Assembly: GCA_900239685.1 (NCBI GenBank)
Contig: OENT01000958.1
Coordinates: 1-64,000, forward strand
Direction of reading: 5' to 3'
Source of the DNA: Rotaria macrura
Taxonomy: Eukaryota; Rotifera; Eurotatoria; Philodinida; Philodinidae
DNA length: 64,000 nucleotides
Position numbers and translations under genes: made by a program. Positions 40,101-52,579 of the stretch are shown here, in pieces (within the stretch, counting starts at the first letter, position 1; each line of letters begins with the position of its first letter). The notes under the pieces were generated by a model. That model was not told the origin of the DNA. It searched no databases and saw nothing but the letters and a program-made list of their open reading frames with translations.

Positions 40101-43100
40101 CCATAGCATAGATAGAACGATTGTAAGATGTAAAACAGTTCGAATGTCTCACTTTCTAGTTCTACGATTGTATTCATGTAAAAACAAAAGATCATAGGAA
40201 CCATATCCGATCATTTAATCGTTAGTTTAACAAATGATCAGTAGAATGTTGTCAATGAAACGTTTGTTGACAGAATTCTTCTATTTACGGGTAAAAGACT
40301 CAGTTCGTGTGCGTATATTCAACCCCTGTTACTCTGAAACAAAAGGATTTCTAATGTTCAGTAAACGTCGATAGTCATGGTTCATCCATCAAAGCATACC
40401 GGAAATCGATTTGCCACTTGTTAATCCATTAGGAGAGTTCTTCTTCAGGATTTTCGAAAATGAAATCATCAACTAAGACCTCCATTTCGTTTTCACTTAT
40501 GCTATAAAGAGTCGATAGGTAAAAGATTTTCTCCTTCAGTCTAACAAAACATCATCGGCAACTCATGCTTCATTCAAGGTTTGGTGAGACTCTTGATTTC
40601 AATACAGTAATATGCTTGGAAGATTGTAGAAGAGCTCACCGACATGATAATTCCTCATGCTAAATTGAATTTGATTGATTATTTTCAATTTCAATATAAT
40701 TTGATACATTCTGTCTTGAAATTTTCGAAATTACCGACTCTTGCTTTACTCAAGGAAAATTTTGGACTTGAATAAAACCCAAAAAGAAGATGAGTATGTT
40801 CGTTTTGATATAGAACATAATCAATCGCATTCGATTCGGCATGATGAATTACTATGTCGATGAAATCTTATACAGTCTTCCAAGAATATCACTGTATTGT
40901 AATCAAGAGTCTCACCAAAAGTCTTTTAGCTCTTGAATGAACCATGATGTGCCGATCTTTTGTTAGATCGGAGGAGAAAATCTTTTATCAATCGACTCTT
41001 TGTAGCACAAGTGAAAGTCTCGTTTTCGAAAATCCTGACGAAGAACTCACGTGATTGGTCAATAATGAAATGGTTTATATTCCAAGATGATTTGATTGTA
41101 TGTTCTCTTTCGATAGTCAAAAGCACAGTTTCAATATCAGATTGCTATGCAAACAGTGATAAGATCTACTTTGTTTTCGAACGGATTACAGGTGACATTT
41201 GTCTAAGGTGGAGATAGCATGTCATTCTCTTTATAAACATATATAATCTGCAATGAGTAACTGTAGAGAAAAGTTGTCGAGGATGATGCATTAAGTTCAA
41301 TCGCCGATCTTCTAAATACTATGCAGATTTTCTTCTAACACAATGAACTCCAGTGTTCTTGGTTCAATACTATACTTGTAGACATTCCAAATTTAAGAGC
41401 TATCATTAAACATAGATTTTGACATCGTGTCTACCGATCTATCCGACTGTTCTTTCAGTGTCGCACTTTTTACAATCCCTACTATAGATGATGAAAATTT
41501 CAAGATTTTCCCCCATGATTATACATTGAATAATATAAATAAATGAGTGTTTATAGCCAACACAACAGCAACAACAAATAGTCACTATTCAACAACAAAA
41601 TGAACTATTTCGACGACCGAATACATCCATGGTTGAAGTTCTTTTTATTTATTGATTCTAAATGTTGTACTCCCTATATATATATTCTATGCATGTTTTA
41701 TTGCGTTTACATAGTTTTAAATCGTAAACAAAAATCATTTATGTGTCATATTTTTCATTCCCAGTCAATGCACATAGTTATATTGTGATATGCTTGATGT
41801 GAATTGTTTTTATTTGTAGTTTTTTCTTAAATAGAAACAATAAGATTAACTTTTAATTTAGTCTGGCCATAGTCGAAGTCGTGTTGATTCACCAAGCCAT
41901 AGACGAACAAGATCACAAGATAATGGTATCAATCTATGCCAATCAACGTAAGTGTTTGTTTTTGTTCTGTTTATTTTTCAAATTATATTCATACCCTACC
42001 ACAATTAAATTATTGACTTCTTACTTTGTGCGTGTGTGTGTTTGCATGTGTAATAGTAGTACTCGGCGTTATTCATTCTTCTATGCGGCTGCATTAGCGT
42101 CATCGTCCGGTAGACGTCATCACCGAATGTAAGATTTATTGAAATGCTTAATTAACTTTATGATCATCGTGTCTCAATTACTTTCTTCGCTTTTCTAGAC
42201 AACATAGTAAATCGAAATGTTTTTTTTTAATCTTTATACGAAGATATGTTACTAAGGCAATGATAAAAGCAAGAGTAAGACCAACAAACATCAACATTCA
42301 TGAATTTACGAATAGTATTCTCTGAATCTTTGCTTTTTTTTACTTCTTCATTTCGCATTTCATAATATATTCATCATCGATTTGTGAACATAATACTAAA
42401 AAATCGAACATCTATTTCCAGTACCTGGTAAAATCGATGTGAACTATTTCAAGAAAATATTTTTTCGGGGAAAATAAATTAAAAAGAAAACAACGATAGA
42501 AGGACATCACGTAATACAATTTCAAGACATTAAAAACGAGTAGCTAGATCGTGTTAGACATGATAATATGACGAGAATGATGTTAGCAACTTCAACATCT
42601 TAACAAATCAATCGAGTAATGGAGAACTGCTCAAGTACAGAGTACTTAAGAAACAAGTCTCATTGTAAGATACTTGTCGATATAAGTATTCTTCATAATT
42701 CTAACTATAGACCGTTTGAAAGGAAAACAATAGAAATAAATATTTTTCAAATCCTTTTCGATAGGAATCAGATACCAAGATACAGCTTTCCTCATTTGAA
42801 AAACATGACATTGACGCAATAGTATATGCTAAAATCTGATTGGTTTCAATGAGCATTCGTGGTACGCTATTCTGAAGTTGTTTTTAAATTTATTGTAATT
42901 ATAAACTTACTTGTTTTCGATCAATCATAATGAATTACTCCAATCTATTCAAGATCAAATAGCTAATATCAAACATTTGAAGAAAAACTCCGAAATTCAT
43001 GAACGTTACAAGAGTTTCGTCTAAAATAAGTCGAACGAGTAACTTCATAATTACAATAGATTCAAAATCAATTCCAGAATATTGCATTGAGCATATCCAT

Positions 43101-46100
43101 GGGCACCAATCAGATTTTATCATGTACTAATACGCCGATGTCATGTTTTTATTAAATGACGAAATCGCTGTACCTTGATATCTTATTCGCATCAAGAGTA
43201 TACCCTAGCATGAATATCTATCGTGGATTGTAAATCGGAATTTTTCGAAAAATCTCTCTTCAAGAAAAAGATCGGCATAAGTAACTCAATGAATAAATGT
43301 TGTCAACTTAATTATTTCATTTAACTAGCTTAATAATTCAAACATAACACAAGCATGAAAATCTTCAATTAAACTTATAAATATGTCTATCGAATTTTGT
43401 AAGTAAAAACGTTTTCCGTCCTTATATATTTACGTTGATTCACATAAAACATGAACTTGGATTTCGAATCGAATTATGTATAAATGTAAAATTTTTGCTG
43501 AATCGCATCTCGATACATTCCCATGTGTCTACACACATTCCTAGATCTCATTTTAGGTTATTCTTTTTAATAGACTTGTGATTAGTTTCAAATTAAATGA
43601 AAGAAATTTTTGATCAACATACTTCATAGATGTCAAGAGTTAGGAAATTCTTTTTGCTTGTTCGATACACCATCCACAGAAGTGTATAAGATTGTTGGGA
43701 ATCATTTATTTTGTTGTTGTTAATATATTCTTTTTTGACTGAAAAGAAAAATCATATATAGCCTTGACCAACGATACTCATCGATTATTGAACAAAAACA
43801 AATAGAATCTTCATATCATTTACTAACAAAATACATGTTATGTGTTTTTTGTTTACTTGAATTCGACATGTGTTATTATGAAATGCTTTCTTGTTATTTT
43901 AGTTTTTCTCCACAAGAATCAACTACATTTGATGATCATTATTCAATTACAACAAATACACCCAATGAAATAACATCAGCGCCTGCTGTTGACTTAGAAT
44001 TGAATGTACAAATTCAAATAGCCAGCGGTTCATGTAATCTGTATACACGTCGTGATCTAATATCGAATTCATCATTAACAAATGTGAATTCGTCTAAACA
44101 ACAGCAGCAACAACAACAACAACAATCTCAAACAAGTATTGGTTCATTCGTTAATATAAATAAGATTGAATATCAAGTATCACAATTTTCATTGCCGGGC
44201 GTTGATGTCGATGCACACTACAATTCGAAACATAACAATTCAATAAATAGTGCATTGAATAAACGAGCAAGTTTCTATTGTCGTGCCATGATACAATCAC
44301 CGACATCACAAATAACTATACATCCATTGCTACTTGATTTTCTCGAGCAAACACTTGAACATATTACACTGCCACGTGATCAAGACAAGCAAACAAATAT
44401 ACAACAAGAACAAATACAAACAAGCAATGGAGACAATTCGAATAATGATCATTTGAATACGATGTAAGTTAAATTTATATGTAGGACAGCGATGTTATTA
44501 AACTACAAAATGTTTAATATCTATACATGAAATTTAGAAATATTGTCAGTAATCTAAGATAGTCATAATTTGGAAAGGAAAACAGATTTGCGAGATTAAG
44601 TTCGATCGTGTCTAGATGATTATTCTAGAATTCTTCATACTGCATATTACTATGTTGAATGAGAATGTTACGCAGAATGTAAGGAGAAAACACAATAACC
44701 GAATTATTACGAATTACTACAATCGATTCATTTAAACGCATTCACTAAACGAATGTGTGTTAACACTTGATACTGAAAATAATTATGATTTAATTTATTT
44801 CATCAGTCAATATTTTCATTGTACTCTAGTATTTACTAATTCTACCGACTCATAGACGATTGATTTAACTAGTTGCATATCTATGTATTGTTTCTAATCG
44901 TATCCGATAACGTTTGATACAAAAGATGAACTTTTTTTTACATAGAATATTAATCGAACCAAATAATAGTTATTTCGGTTAATATCACGTAAAGAAGTGA
45001 TTCAAATTTTGTTTTTATCATAGATTTCTAATCGAAGATCAATCATCAACGGCATCATTTCCAATCGATGTCGTTGTTAGTCTATTTATACAGCCATCCG
45101 TTCTACTTTTCACTTGTTTACCAACTCATCCAATGGAATGCGAACTTCGTTTACCTACAGTTGATGTTGTATTTTCATCCAAACGTGCATTATCTGATAA
45201 TAGACCATCATCGATAACAAATGAAAATGATACAGAACAAATTATCGAGAATTCTTTAGGTGGTTTAAGTTTTTCACTTTATATGAAAGATTTTAAACTC
45301 AATGTTTATCATCCATTTTCTGGTGAATCAAAAGTACATTTATTCGAAGACATACGCTCAGGGCAATTACAAACACGTAATGCATTAGCTGTTAGTGTAC
45401 AATCAGTATCATTCAACATTTCACGTACACGTTGCACACTAATTGAACGTGATGGTGAATTAATAAATAGTATACAACTATCTGTTATTGGTCAAATATC
45501 AAAAGCACAATTTGAATATGATATACGACGTTTTTCAGAAATTTTAACATTTCCTAAAATATGGTACAATCGTTCGTTAGCACGTCGACTTTTCTTAGGT
45601 GACGAAAGTTTACCAACAAGAATATCATCGTCAAGTACAATAACACGACCCATTGCTCCATTGATGATAAAAACACCAACAAATAAACAATTACGTAAAG
45701 AAGCTCGAGTAGTCTTAGCTATACAATTGAAAGAAATACAAATATCTATGCGTATGTCGAATGTTATGGGCAAAGTTGAATGGAATACAACGGATGTATG
45801 TTCAACTGGACGTTTAACATTAACAAGTGATGGACAGCGAACGATTTTCTTTTCATTGGGCCTTGAAAAATCTCTATTTCAAGCTGAACAAGGCATTGTT
45901 GGAGGCAATATAAGATTAAAAAATCTACGAACTACAGGTAATTCAGATTTTTCAAAGAATCAAACGATTTGAAAATAATTTAATTCGTCATTGGAATGGA
46001 TCTAAGAATTTGAGTCAAGTCAGTCCAAATAAAATTGTTGAATATACGCACGATGAGACGGTGCTTTTTTGAAGAACTATAAGTTCACTATTGTATTTCC

Positions 46101-49100
46101 TAGGATCTTCTCATTAGAGAATTATCACCAGAAGAAATAGAAACTACTCATCGCTTTAAAAAATAGACACTTCTGTTGGTGATAGTCTTCCAACTCATGA
46201 AGATAGAGTTCGTCGGGTACAGAAATTTTGGACCCTGCAGTATTCCATCAGATTGCACATAGAATATTGAATAAAAGATCTTAATCATAATTTAATACTC
46301 GAAGATTATTTTTTTTTTGAATAAAATGCGGAATGGATTAAGATTCAGAAGATTTTTTTATGCATAAAAAATTGAGATTTCCGCTCTTTGCCATTAAGAT
46401 TTTTGAAAATTATTGGCGAAAATTTGCTTTGTGAAAATCCTATAGGTGATGAGAGGGTAAGCTAAAAAAATCCTTTGGATCCAGATCGGGTCAAAGTTCG
46501 ATGGATAGAGGATTTTCATCAGCTATTCAAAATTACTATTGGTGTAATACGCAGTCGTAAAGATCAATCGGACAGGAACCGATCTTTTATGTCGTTAAAA
46601 ATATTAGTTCAATCGTTCGTTAAATTTGTTTCAGTTCGAATAAAATAGTTTCACCGGACGACTTTAAATCAGTAAAGTAGAACAAAAAAAATTATAATTT
46701 CAATGATGTTAATTGTAAAAAGCTCTTTTGGAGTTTCTTTCAATAAAAGAAACGACATTCAAAGAAGCAGTATACTTTGTAATTGAATTTCGTATTGTTG
46801 CCCTCTTCAGATCGCAAGAAGTTGGAGAGTTCAAAGTTAGTCAACACTGCTTACTCTCAAGGACAACAGTACCGTTCTGATTTTTATCTTAGTTGAGATA
46901 GTGAAAGTCTTGCATAACCATGAATAGAATAAAATATCTACCAATGAGTTTGATTCCGGTCAACATGAAACATAATGACGACATCATACTCCTAAAAAGA
47001 ACTGCTTTGATGGATCACTAGACTTCGTACATCATCTTAGATAAGATGATGATGATGATGAGAAATAACCGACTACTTTGCATTATAAATTCATCGTCTG
47101 TATTATTCTGGATTACTTTCATGTTTTCTTCACAGGTCTTATTCGTCAAGGTCTTCATGGTCAAGCACTTGTCAATGAATCATCTCATGTATTTGATGTT
47201 TTAACAAATGCACTCGAAGTTCGTCTTGATTATATGGGTTCACCAACATTGATGGGTCGCATATGTCATATATTACTTCGATTAAAAGATGATCATCATG
47301 GAATACCGGGTAATGAAATCACACCATCATCAACACTCGTACTTCTGAATCTTGAATGGTCACAATTACATTTAATGATAACACGTTCAACAACACCTGA
47401 TATAATAAAAATGGCAACGAAATTAAAAGAGTTTTTCGATGCGCAATTACTTAGTTCAAAAAATCTATTAGCATCTATTCAAAATGACTTTCATGATGGT
47501 ATTAAACGAAATACAATTGAGAAAAAAACTACGAATGGTCAATCGAAATATGATACAAATACTGTTAAACGATATATTGGTATGCATGGTGGAGAATTAA
47601 TGTTACAAGGACATAATTTAACATTAGTCGTTTTTCATGGATTAAATTTTAAATCACGTCAATGGGCATTATTTTCATTAAATGAACCACAAATTAATTT
47701 TGTTACTGATCGAGGAGAAAATGGCGATAGTAAGAAGATCACCATCTTTTTTAAATTAAAATAAACAAAATTCATTTTTTTCTTCTTCTTCAAGTCAATC
47801 AAAAATTATTCTTCTACTTGGGTCATCAAGGTCAAACGATGCCGTCTAGTCTTAAATCTCGTACAAATATGGCTTCTATATCAAAGGTTACAAGAAACAG
47901 TAATGAAGCACCATCACATCTAACCATTAATGAATGGTTTAATTATGCTAGTTCAACTATTTCTGCTGTTGGTAAGTAAAATTTTAAATTGAATATCAGA
48001 TTTCTTCGTTGAAATTGCTGAAAGAAATCGACTTGTCAATACAAAGAGGAAGAAATTATTCTTCAGATATTAGTATTTTTACTCGCTTCGAATATAAAAA
48101 TCAGACAAAGAACAAGACTATCTATCTATCTATACATATATTTCAACACGTGAAATATGCCATTCCTGATGCTGTCAAATTTCATATTCATGTTGTTAGA
48201 TAGTTGAAAATAAATACACTGGATAGTGCATATTTCTCTATGTATGAAAATTATTGAAAAACAAATTCTATCGAAGAAAATTGAAGTACATTGTATCGTT
48301 GAAAATGAAATATCTTATAGATTACTTTTTCTTTTTCATCTCTATTTTTTTCAATTTGTGTGAAACAATGATTTGTAAATGTTCGTCATCTTTGATATTT
48401 TCATTGAATGGTTATTTATAGGCTTACGTGATTTTCCAAGCATGGATGATATACCTAAACCAACGGCGACAAGTAAAGTACGTTCCAAACAATTCGAACA
48501 AAGTGCTGAGTCAATATTTATTCTTCCCGGTCTTGAGTTAAGTTTTCAAACACGTCAATTAAATGGTACAGTTGTTTTTTGTTCTATCACAATCAATTGA
48601 ATTCAATTAAAATTTATTTTTCTTTAGGAGAAGTATATTGCAGTTTCGAAACAGAATTTTATGAACATATTATGTTCACATTCAATGCTGAACATTTTTA
48701 TTTTTTGCATGATCTTATTTCGTCGTATATAAAAGAAAAGGAAAAAGGTAAAGAAAAAGAGAAAGGTAAAGAATAGTGAGGTTTCACTAAAAAAAAAAGG
48801 TTACTTCTAATCATGTTCTTTATTGATAAACAGCAACAACAAACGAAAAATCTCGACAACCACCAACACCAGCTACACCTTCACCATCTTCGTTGACGGC
48901 ATCATCGTCAAATCCAGTCGATACTCAAACAATAGCAACATTTGAAGAACCTCCAAGTAACGATCAACGTCTTTTTCATTGTCCAGATACGAAATGGAAA
49001 TTACAACCAACCATTAAACTTCTTACTGCATATGGAAATGAAGTAGAACCGTTCGGTGCCGACTATATTCTACAGAAATTAGGTTTTCGTCATGCACGTT

Positions 49101-49258
49101 TAACAATACCAAAATGGCTTCAACGTGGCATAATGGATCCCTGTGAACAATCGATGACTGTCGTACAATTATTTCTTATCTTTCTTTTGCCTGAACGATT
49201 TAAAGAAATATGCATGAGACAAGAAAAATCGGAGAAAAAAAATACAAATAATTCTTAA
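16790..49258 (+). CDS. BLTP1: Bridge-like lipid transfer protein BLTP1 (KIAA1109/Tweek), 35 exons
   Basis: A giant RBG-family lipid bridge thought to carry phospholipids from the ER to the plasma membrane or endosomes; fly Tweek acts in synaptic vesicle recycling. My reconstruction gives about 4,406 residues from 13,221 coding bases, against roughly 5,000 in human. Every junction is GT-AG and every phase matches. Residues ~40-61 are a membrane helix (IPLLVIVYLLTMIWILY), the ER anchor, followed by the first beta-groove segment. Family landmarks include YGPWADRQR (exons 4-5), FTCLPTHPMECELRLP and VVFSSKR (exon 30), FLHDLISSYIKEKEK (exon 34) and GADYILQKLGF with IPKWLQRGIMDP at the C-terminus. 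Long Gln, Ser and Asp runs interrupt the middle. The start ATG directly precedes the anchor. The gene appears intact. Exon coordinates are given in the three segment entries. Confidence 0.93.
22253..22273. repeat. TA microsatellite in a BLTP1 intron
   Basis: Pure TA run about 15 bases before the proposed acceptor of exon 11 (exon starts at 22288). Confidence 0.8.
28099..28170 (+). repeat. CAA/CAG run coding polyglutamine in BLTP1 exon 18
   Basis: More than 15 Gln codons in a row, mostly CAA with some CAG, followed by a Gln-rich tail with Pro and Met. It is in frame with the BLTP1 exon. Shorter runs of the same kind occur at 33955-33980 and 44096-44126. These runs are likely length-polymorphic. 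Confidence 0.85.
36561..36633 (+). repeat. GAT/GAC/GAA run coding an acidic tract in BLTP1 exon 22
   Basis: About two dozen consecutive Asp and Glu codons, including a pure GAC run, ending before GRGKDRQ. It is in frame with the flanking lipid-bridge sequence and probably forms an unstructured acidic loop. Confidence 0.85.
38632..49258 (+). other. BLTP1: BLTP1 exons 23-35: conserved C-terminal part
   Basis: Exons read: 38632-38713, 38780-39608, 39863-39986, 41557-41631, 41862-41947, 42060-42128, 43903-44463, 45024-45937, 47136-47729, 47795-47971, 48422-48565, 48628-48747 and 48834-49258. Exon 34 could instead use a second GTAAAG donor and end at 48765, adding six Lys/Glu-rich residues in the same phase. 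Exons 26-28 are Arg/Ser-rich and short. The final exon holds the best conserved block of the family and ends at TAA 49256-49258, followed by AATAAA at 49468. Long introns: 36945-38631, 39987-41556 (with an inverted repeat), 42129-43902, 44464-45023 and 45938-47135. Confidence 0.85.
40420..41075. repeat. Imperfect inverted repeat in BLTP1 intron 25
   Basis: The segment about 40420-40705 matches the reverse complement of about 40793-41075. Matching pieces include GGTGAGACTCTTGAT at 40582 against ATCAAGAGTCTCACC at 40901, and AGAGTCGAT at 40508 against ATCGACTCT at 40991. The arms are roughly three-quarters or more identical by eye, with small indels, around a loop of about 90 bases. No coding region is obvious. 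It looks like an old foldback or MITE-type insertion, or a local inverted duplication, in an intron of 1.57 kb. Confidence 0.7.
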
Positions 49259-49963
49259 TCAAATTCTCATCAATGCATTTGCTTTTCTTTCATGTTCTCT
49301 AGTCGTTTTCTTCGAATTCTGTGCAGTTGAGATGAAATTAAACTAAGCTGTGTTTGTTTCTTTGCTCTTCTCTTCCCTCAACGAACAAGTTATCTACGTA
49401 TTTTTTTTATAAAAAAAAAAACAATTTAATTAGTTCGTACTTCACTTTTTTTTGTCTATGTGTGATAAATAAATCAATACAGCATGGTTCTTTTTATTCT
49501 TATTCAAATAGAGAACACATACCAGAAATAGTTGAATGAAATCAATTCATACATGTCTCTAAATATAACTATGTTCATCATTTAAAAAAATCTTATTCGC
49601 AATGAACGAAGACCGATGTGACTGTAGATCAAGAGTATCACTATACAGTCTCATAATTTGTACTTAAGAAAAATAATATGTACAATTGCTTCGCAATAAG
49701 AACTCTCTTCTGTACTCCTCTGCTAATGAAGTACAGTTTCGAATTCAATACATCCAACGGGTCTTGCTAATTTGTTTAGTCTTACTGATTGGCTATACTA
49801 TGTTTCACAAGATTGAATACGAATTACTCAAAATCAGATTAAAAATCGCAATCAAGCGAATGCCCATGATTAGAAGAAAAGAACAATGGTTCGTATTGGA
49901 ATAGTGATTAAAAAATATTCCATTACTGAAAAACGAAGAATACGAGCAATGAACACAAATTTT
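49259..49963. other. Convergent 3' spacer between BLTP1 and the propeller gene
   Basis: Holds the BLTP1 3' UTR with AATAAA at 49468-49473. An open frame of 72 codons at 49686-49904 has a hydrophobic centre but no family resemblance, and I do not call it a gene. Confidence 0.6.
49468..49473 (+). terminator. Polyadenylation signal of BLTP1
   Basis: AATAAA about 210 bases after the BLTP1 stop codon. Confidence 0.5.
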
Positions 49964-52579
49964 TCAAGTTCCCAACAAATTTAAGTAACGCATGCCCCAA
50001 TAACTAATTAAGAAACTCCCTGGATCTAATGCACCCAATCCGTCACCATCGTCTACATTGTATACTCCACTATTCCATCGTTTTGTAGATCGTTCATCGG
50101 GAGGCAAAAAATGTAACGATTGAAGTTCATTCTGACATTGAGTGGCTGGTATATTCAGCTGTACATCCAAACGATCACTATTAAATTGCGGCCAACTAAT
50201 CAATTCTAATGGCCATCGTTGTAAATACCATACTCCATCGTACGACAAAGAGTCGCAGTCAAAAGAAAACGGTGAAACGTTTTTTATTCTGTTCTTTCTA
50301 GTTAAATTGACCTGATTACTAACATAGCAATAAATAAAATTATAGAAGGGTGTTTTTTCCATGTATTTATACTTGTGTGTTAGATCTAAACCAACCTGCA
50401 TGTAGGGTAATAAATGATCAATAAGACTTTGCGCTCGAGCCTTTTGTTTGCTGGATAGATATGCTGACGAAGTTATCGTATGAAAGGCGTATACAAGATT
50501 GAAATAAGATAAATAAGCCAATTGATCATCGGAGAAAAATCCATCGCAAACAGAAATCATTCTCTGATTAATTAAATTGATATCGTATTTGTAGGATTGA
50601 ACGAGAAGATACGCACCATCTAGAAAACGTTCATCTACACTATAGGCATACGTTTGAAGTAAAAAGGCTAGAATTTGAAGACTATACAAACCACGATCCT
50701 CTTGATAGGTACTATCGTTATTAATCTGAACGGGATTCCAAATACCCCATGTTGTATGTGTATGATTTTCGCCGATTAAATACCAATCATGCGTGAGAAC
50801 ATGATTGGTTATATTGAAGATAAGAGTGTAGGCTCTTTGGCGTTTATCGTCAGTTTTAGCAAGTAGATCGTGTACAAGTGGATGAACGAATTCATGGCCA
50901 ACAATTTCATCTGACGAGCAATCACCTTGAAACTGAAGATCGGAATAAATCGGAGATGGATACTAATGTTGTCTAGGAGGAAAATCGGTGCGCTTCGCAA
51001 TCGATCGGCTTGGATAGCCAACAATACCTATTTTCAAAAAACAAAATCGAAATTAAAAGAACTCTTGATCGACTGTTGGAGTACCTGTAACGTTATTTAG
51101 TAATTCGAGAGTTTCAAAATATTTCCAGGCCTCACGTTTGACTTCGCTATCATTCGTTACTGCATAGTAAAAAACTTGACTAGCCAGATAGATAGCAGCC
51201 CATAGACCATCGCTGTCACAAGGTTGCTTCACACAAGTACGTAGATCACCCCAAGACGACATGCGACACTCACATACACGACCATATTTCTCGTATCGAC
51301 TAGGAGAATTCATAAAGCGTTGAAAATAATTCGCCTTCTATGCTAGTGTCCATATTTCGAATCGAATTACAGTCAGACCCTTACCTGTTACTGCTATGGC
51401 TGCACTGTCCAAAGTACTTGGCGAGTCATGAGCGCGGCTCAGTACTGTTAATGATGTGACGTCAACGACCGATTCCCGATTGGATATGTACCGTGCGCTA
51501 TTGAACACTCGCCATGCATCTCTGTCCGAACCGTTAGAATTGAAACGCATTAGACCACGAGCAGAGCCTAACCATATACGACTATCTGAAGGGATGGAAT
51601 AGCTAACACTCAAAGCCGTGATGTTTGCAAATGGCAAATGACCAATGTCCGATCCTGGATTCGAAATTTGTCCGGCTAATCGAGTAAAATACCAATGAAG
51701 ATATCCGGATGGCATAACAATTGGTGACAATAGAGTTACACAAACGTCTTGTCCAATCCATAGTGTATCTTGTACATCATTATAAACCAGTGCAGTAATC
51801 GGTGAATCAATCAGCCCGGTAATATGTTCAAAACGCCATTCTTCCGTGATATTATCATAAGTGTGTATCCAGAGTTTTGTTTTAGTACCAGCAAATATTG
51901 TCCGTCGTCGAGAACTCCATGCTAATGATGACACAGGAACATTGATTTCATTTAAATATGGAACGATATTATACGTAGATAGATCCACTGCATGTAGACA
52001 TGAGTCACTAGCAATATACAACCAGCCACCAAGTCCTAAATCATATACGAAGAGACCTGCATTAATTCTGGTAGTATTCAACAAGACATCGGGAAATTGT
52101 ACGATGCGCACAAGTCGACAGGATGTCGCATCCGATGGATCACATGAGATAAATTGAATTTGATTCGGTGAGATGATAGCAACTGTGTACGCATACGCTG
52201 TGCTCTCATTGTGGGATATTACTAAATAACTGGCATTGGACATTACTACTATCTCTGGTAGAACAATCACACTACCATTGGCTAACAAGGACAACCAGGC
52301 CATGTGTACTTCTTTCATTTTTAAATCTGTGCCTGGTGTTGTAACTAATAACCAAACTCCATCAGTTACCTGAGAATGATAGTGTGGTAAGGCTGCAACT
52401 TGTCATACTGAACTGATATTACTCAAAACAGGCCACCCGGTGGATTCATTAGCATATGATGCAAATAAATATCGCTCGGCAATTACTTGTTCATATGGAA
52501 TATCTGGAATAGTTTTGGCCGATAATTGATCACTCAATAGTACTAACAGGACAAATGTAAAAACATAATTTTGCCACAT
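49964..52579 (-). pseudogene. Secreted beta-propeller plus alpha-toroid protein gene with in-frame stops
   Basis: Read on the minus strand as 52579-51085 and 51027-49964, with a 57-nt intron (donor GTACTC, acceptor AAAATAG) joining NNVTG to IVGYPSR. The whole frame is 852 codons. The N-terminus is a signal peptide (MWQNYVFTFVLLVLLSDQLSA). Next come blades recalling sensor-type propellers: TLWIGQDVCV, SRIWLGSARGLMRFNSNG and GLTVIRFEIWTLA. An alpha-helical toroid-like domain follows (SSDEIVGHEFVHP, GLYSLQILAFLLQTYAY, LDPGSFLISYWGMRY). The frame is broken by TGA at 52403-52405, TAG at 51338-51340 and TAG at 50963-50965, with no frameshift. The first could sit in a short intron (39 or 60 nt, ending TTCTCAG). 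The second interrupts a conserved stretch (WTLA-stop-KANYFQ) and cannot be spliced away in frame. A recently disabled gene is most likely. Substrate unknown. Confidence 0.75.

Noticed and set aside
46000-47040. GC-richer part of a BLTP1 intron as a transposon relic
   Set aside because: Composition differs slightly from nearby introns, but no terminal repeats, target duplication or protein remnant could be identified.
49686-49904. 72-codon frame with a hydrophobic centre between BLTP1 and the propeller gene
   Set aside because: No family resemblance, no splice or promoter context, and lies in a 3' spacer.
51009-51084. TAA codon in the propeller gene as a further nonsense mutation
   Set aside because: It falls in a good 57-nt intron (donor GTACTC at 51084, acceptor AAAATAG) whose removal joins NNVTG to IVGYPSR in frame.
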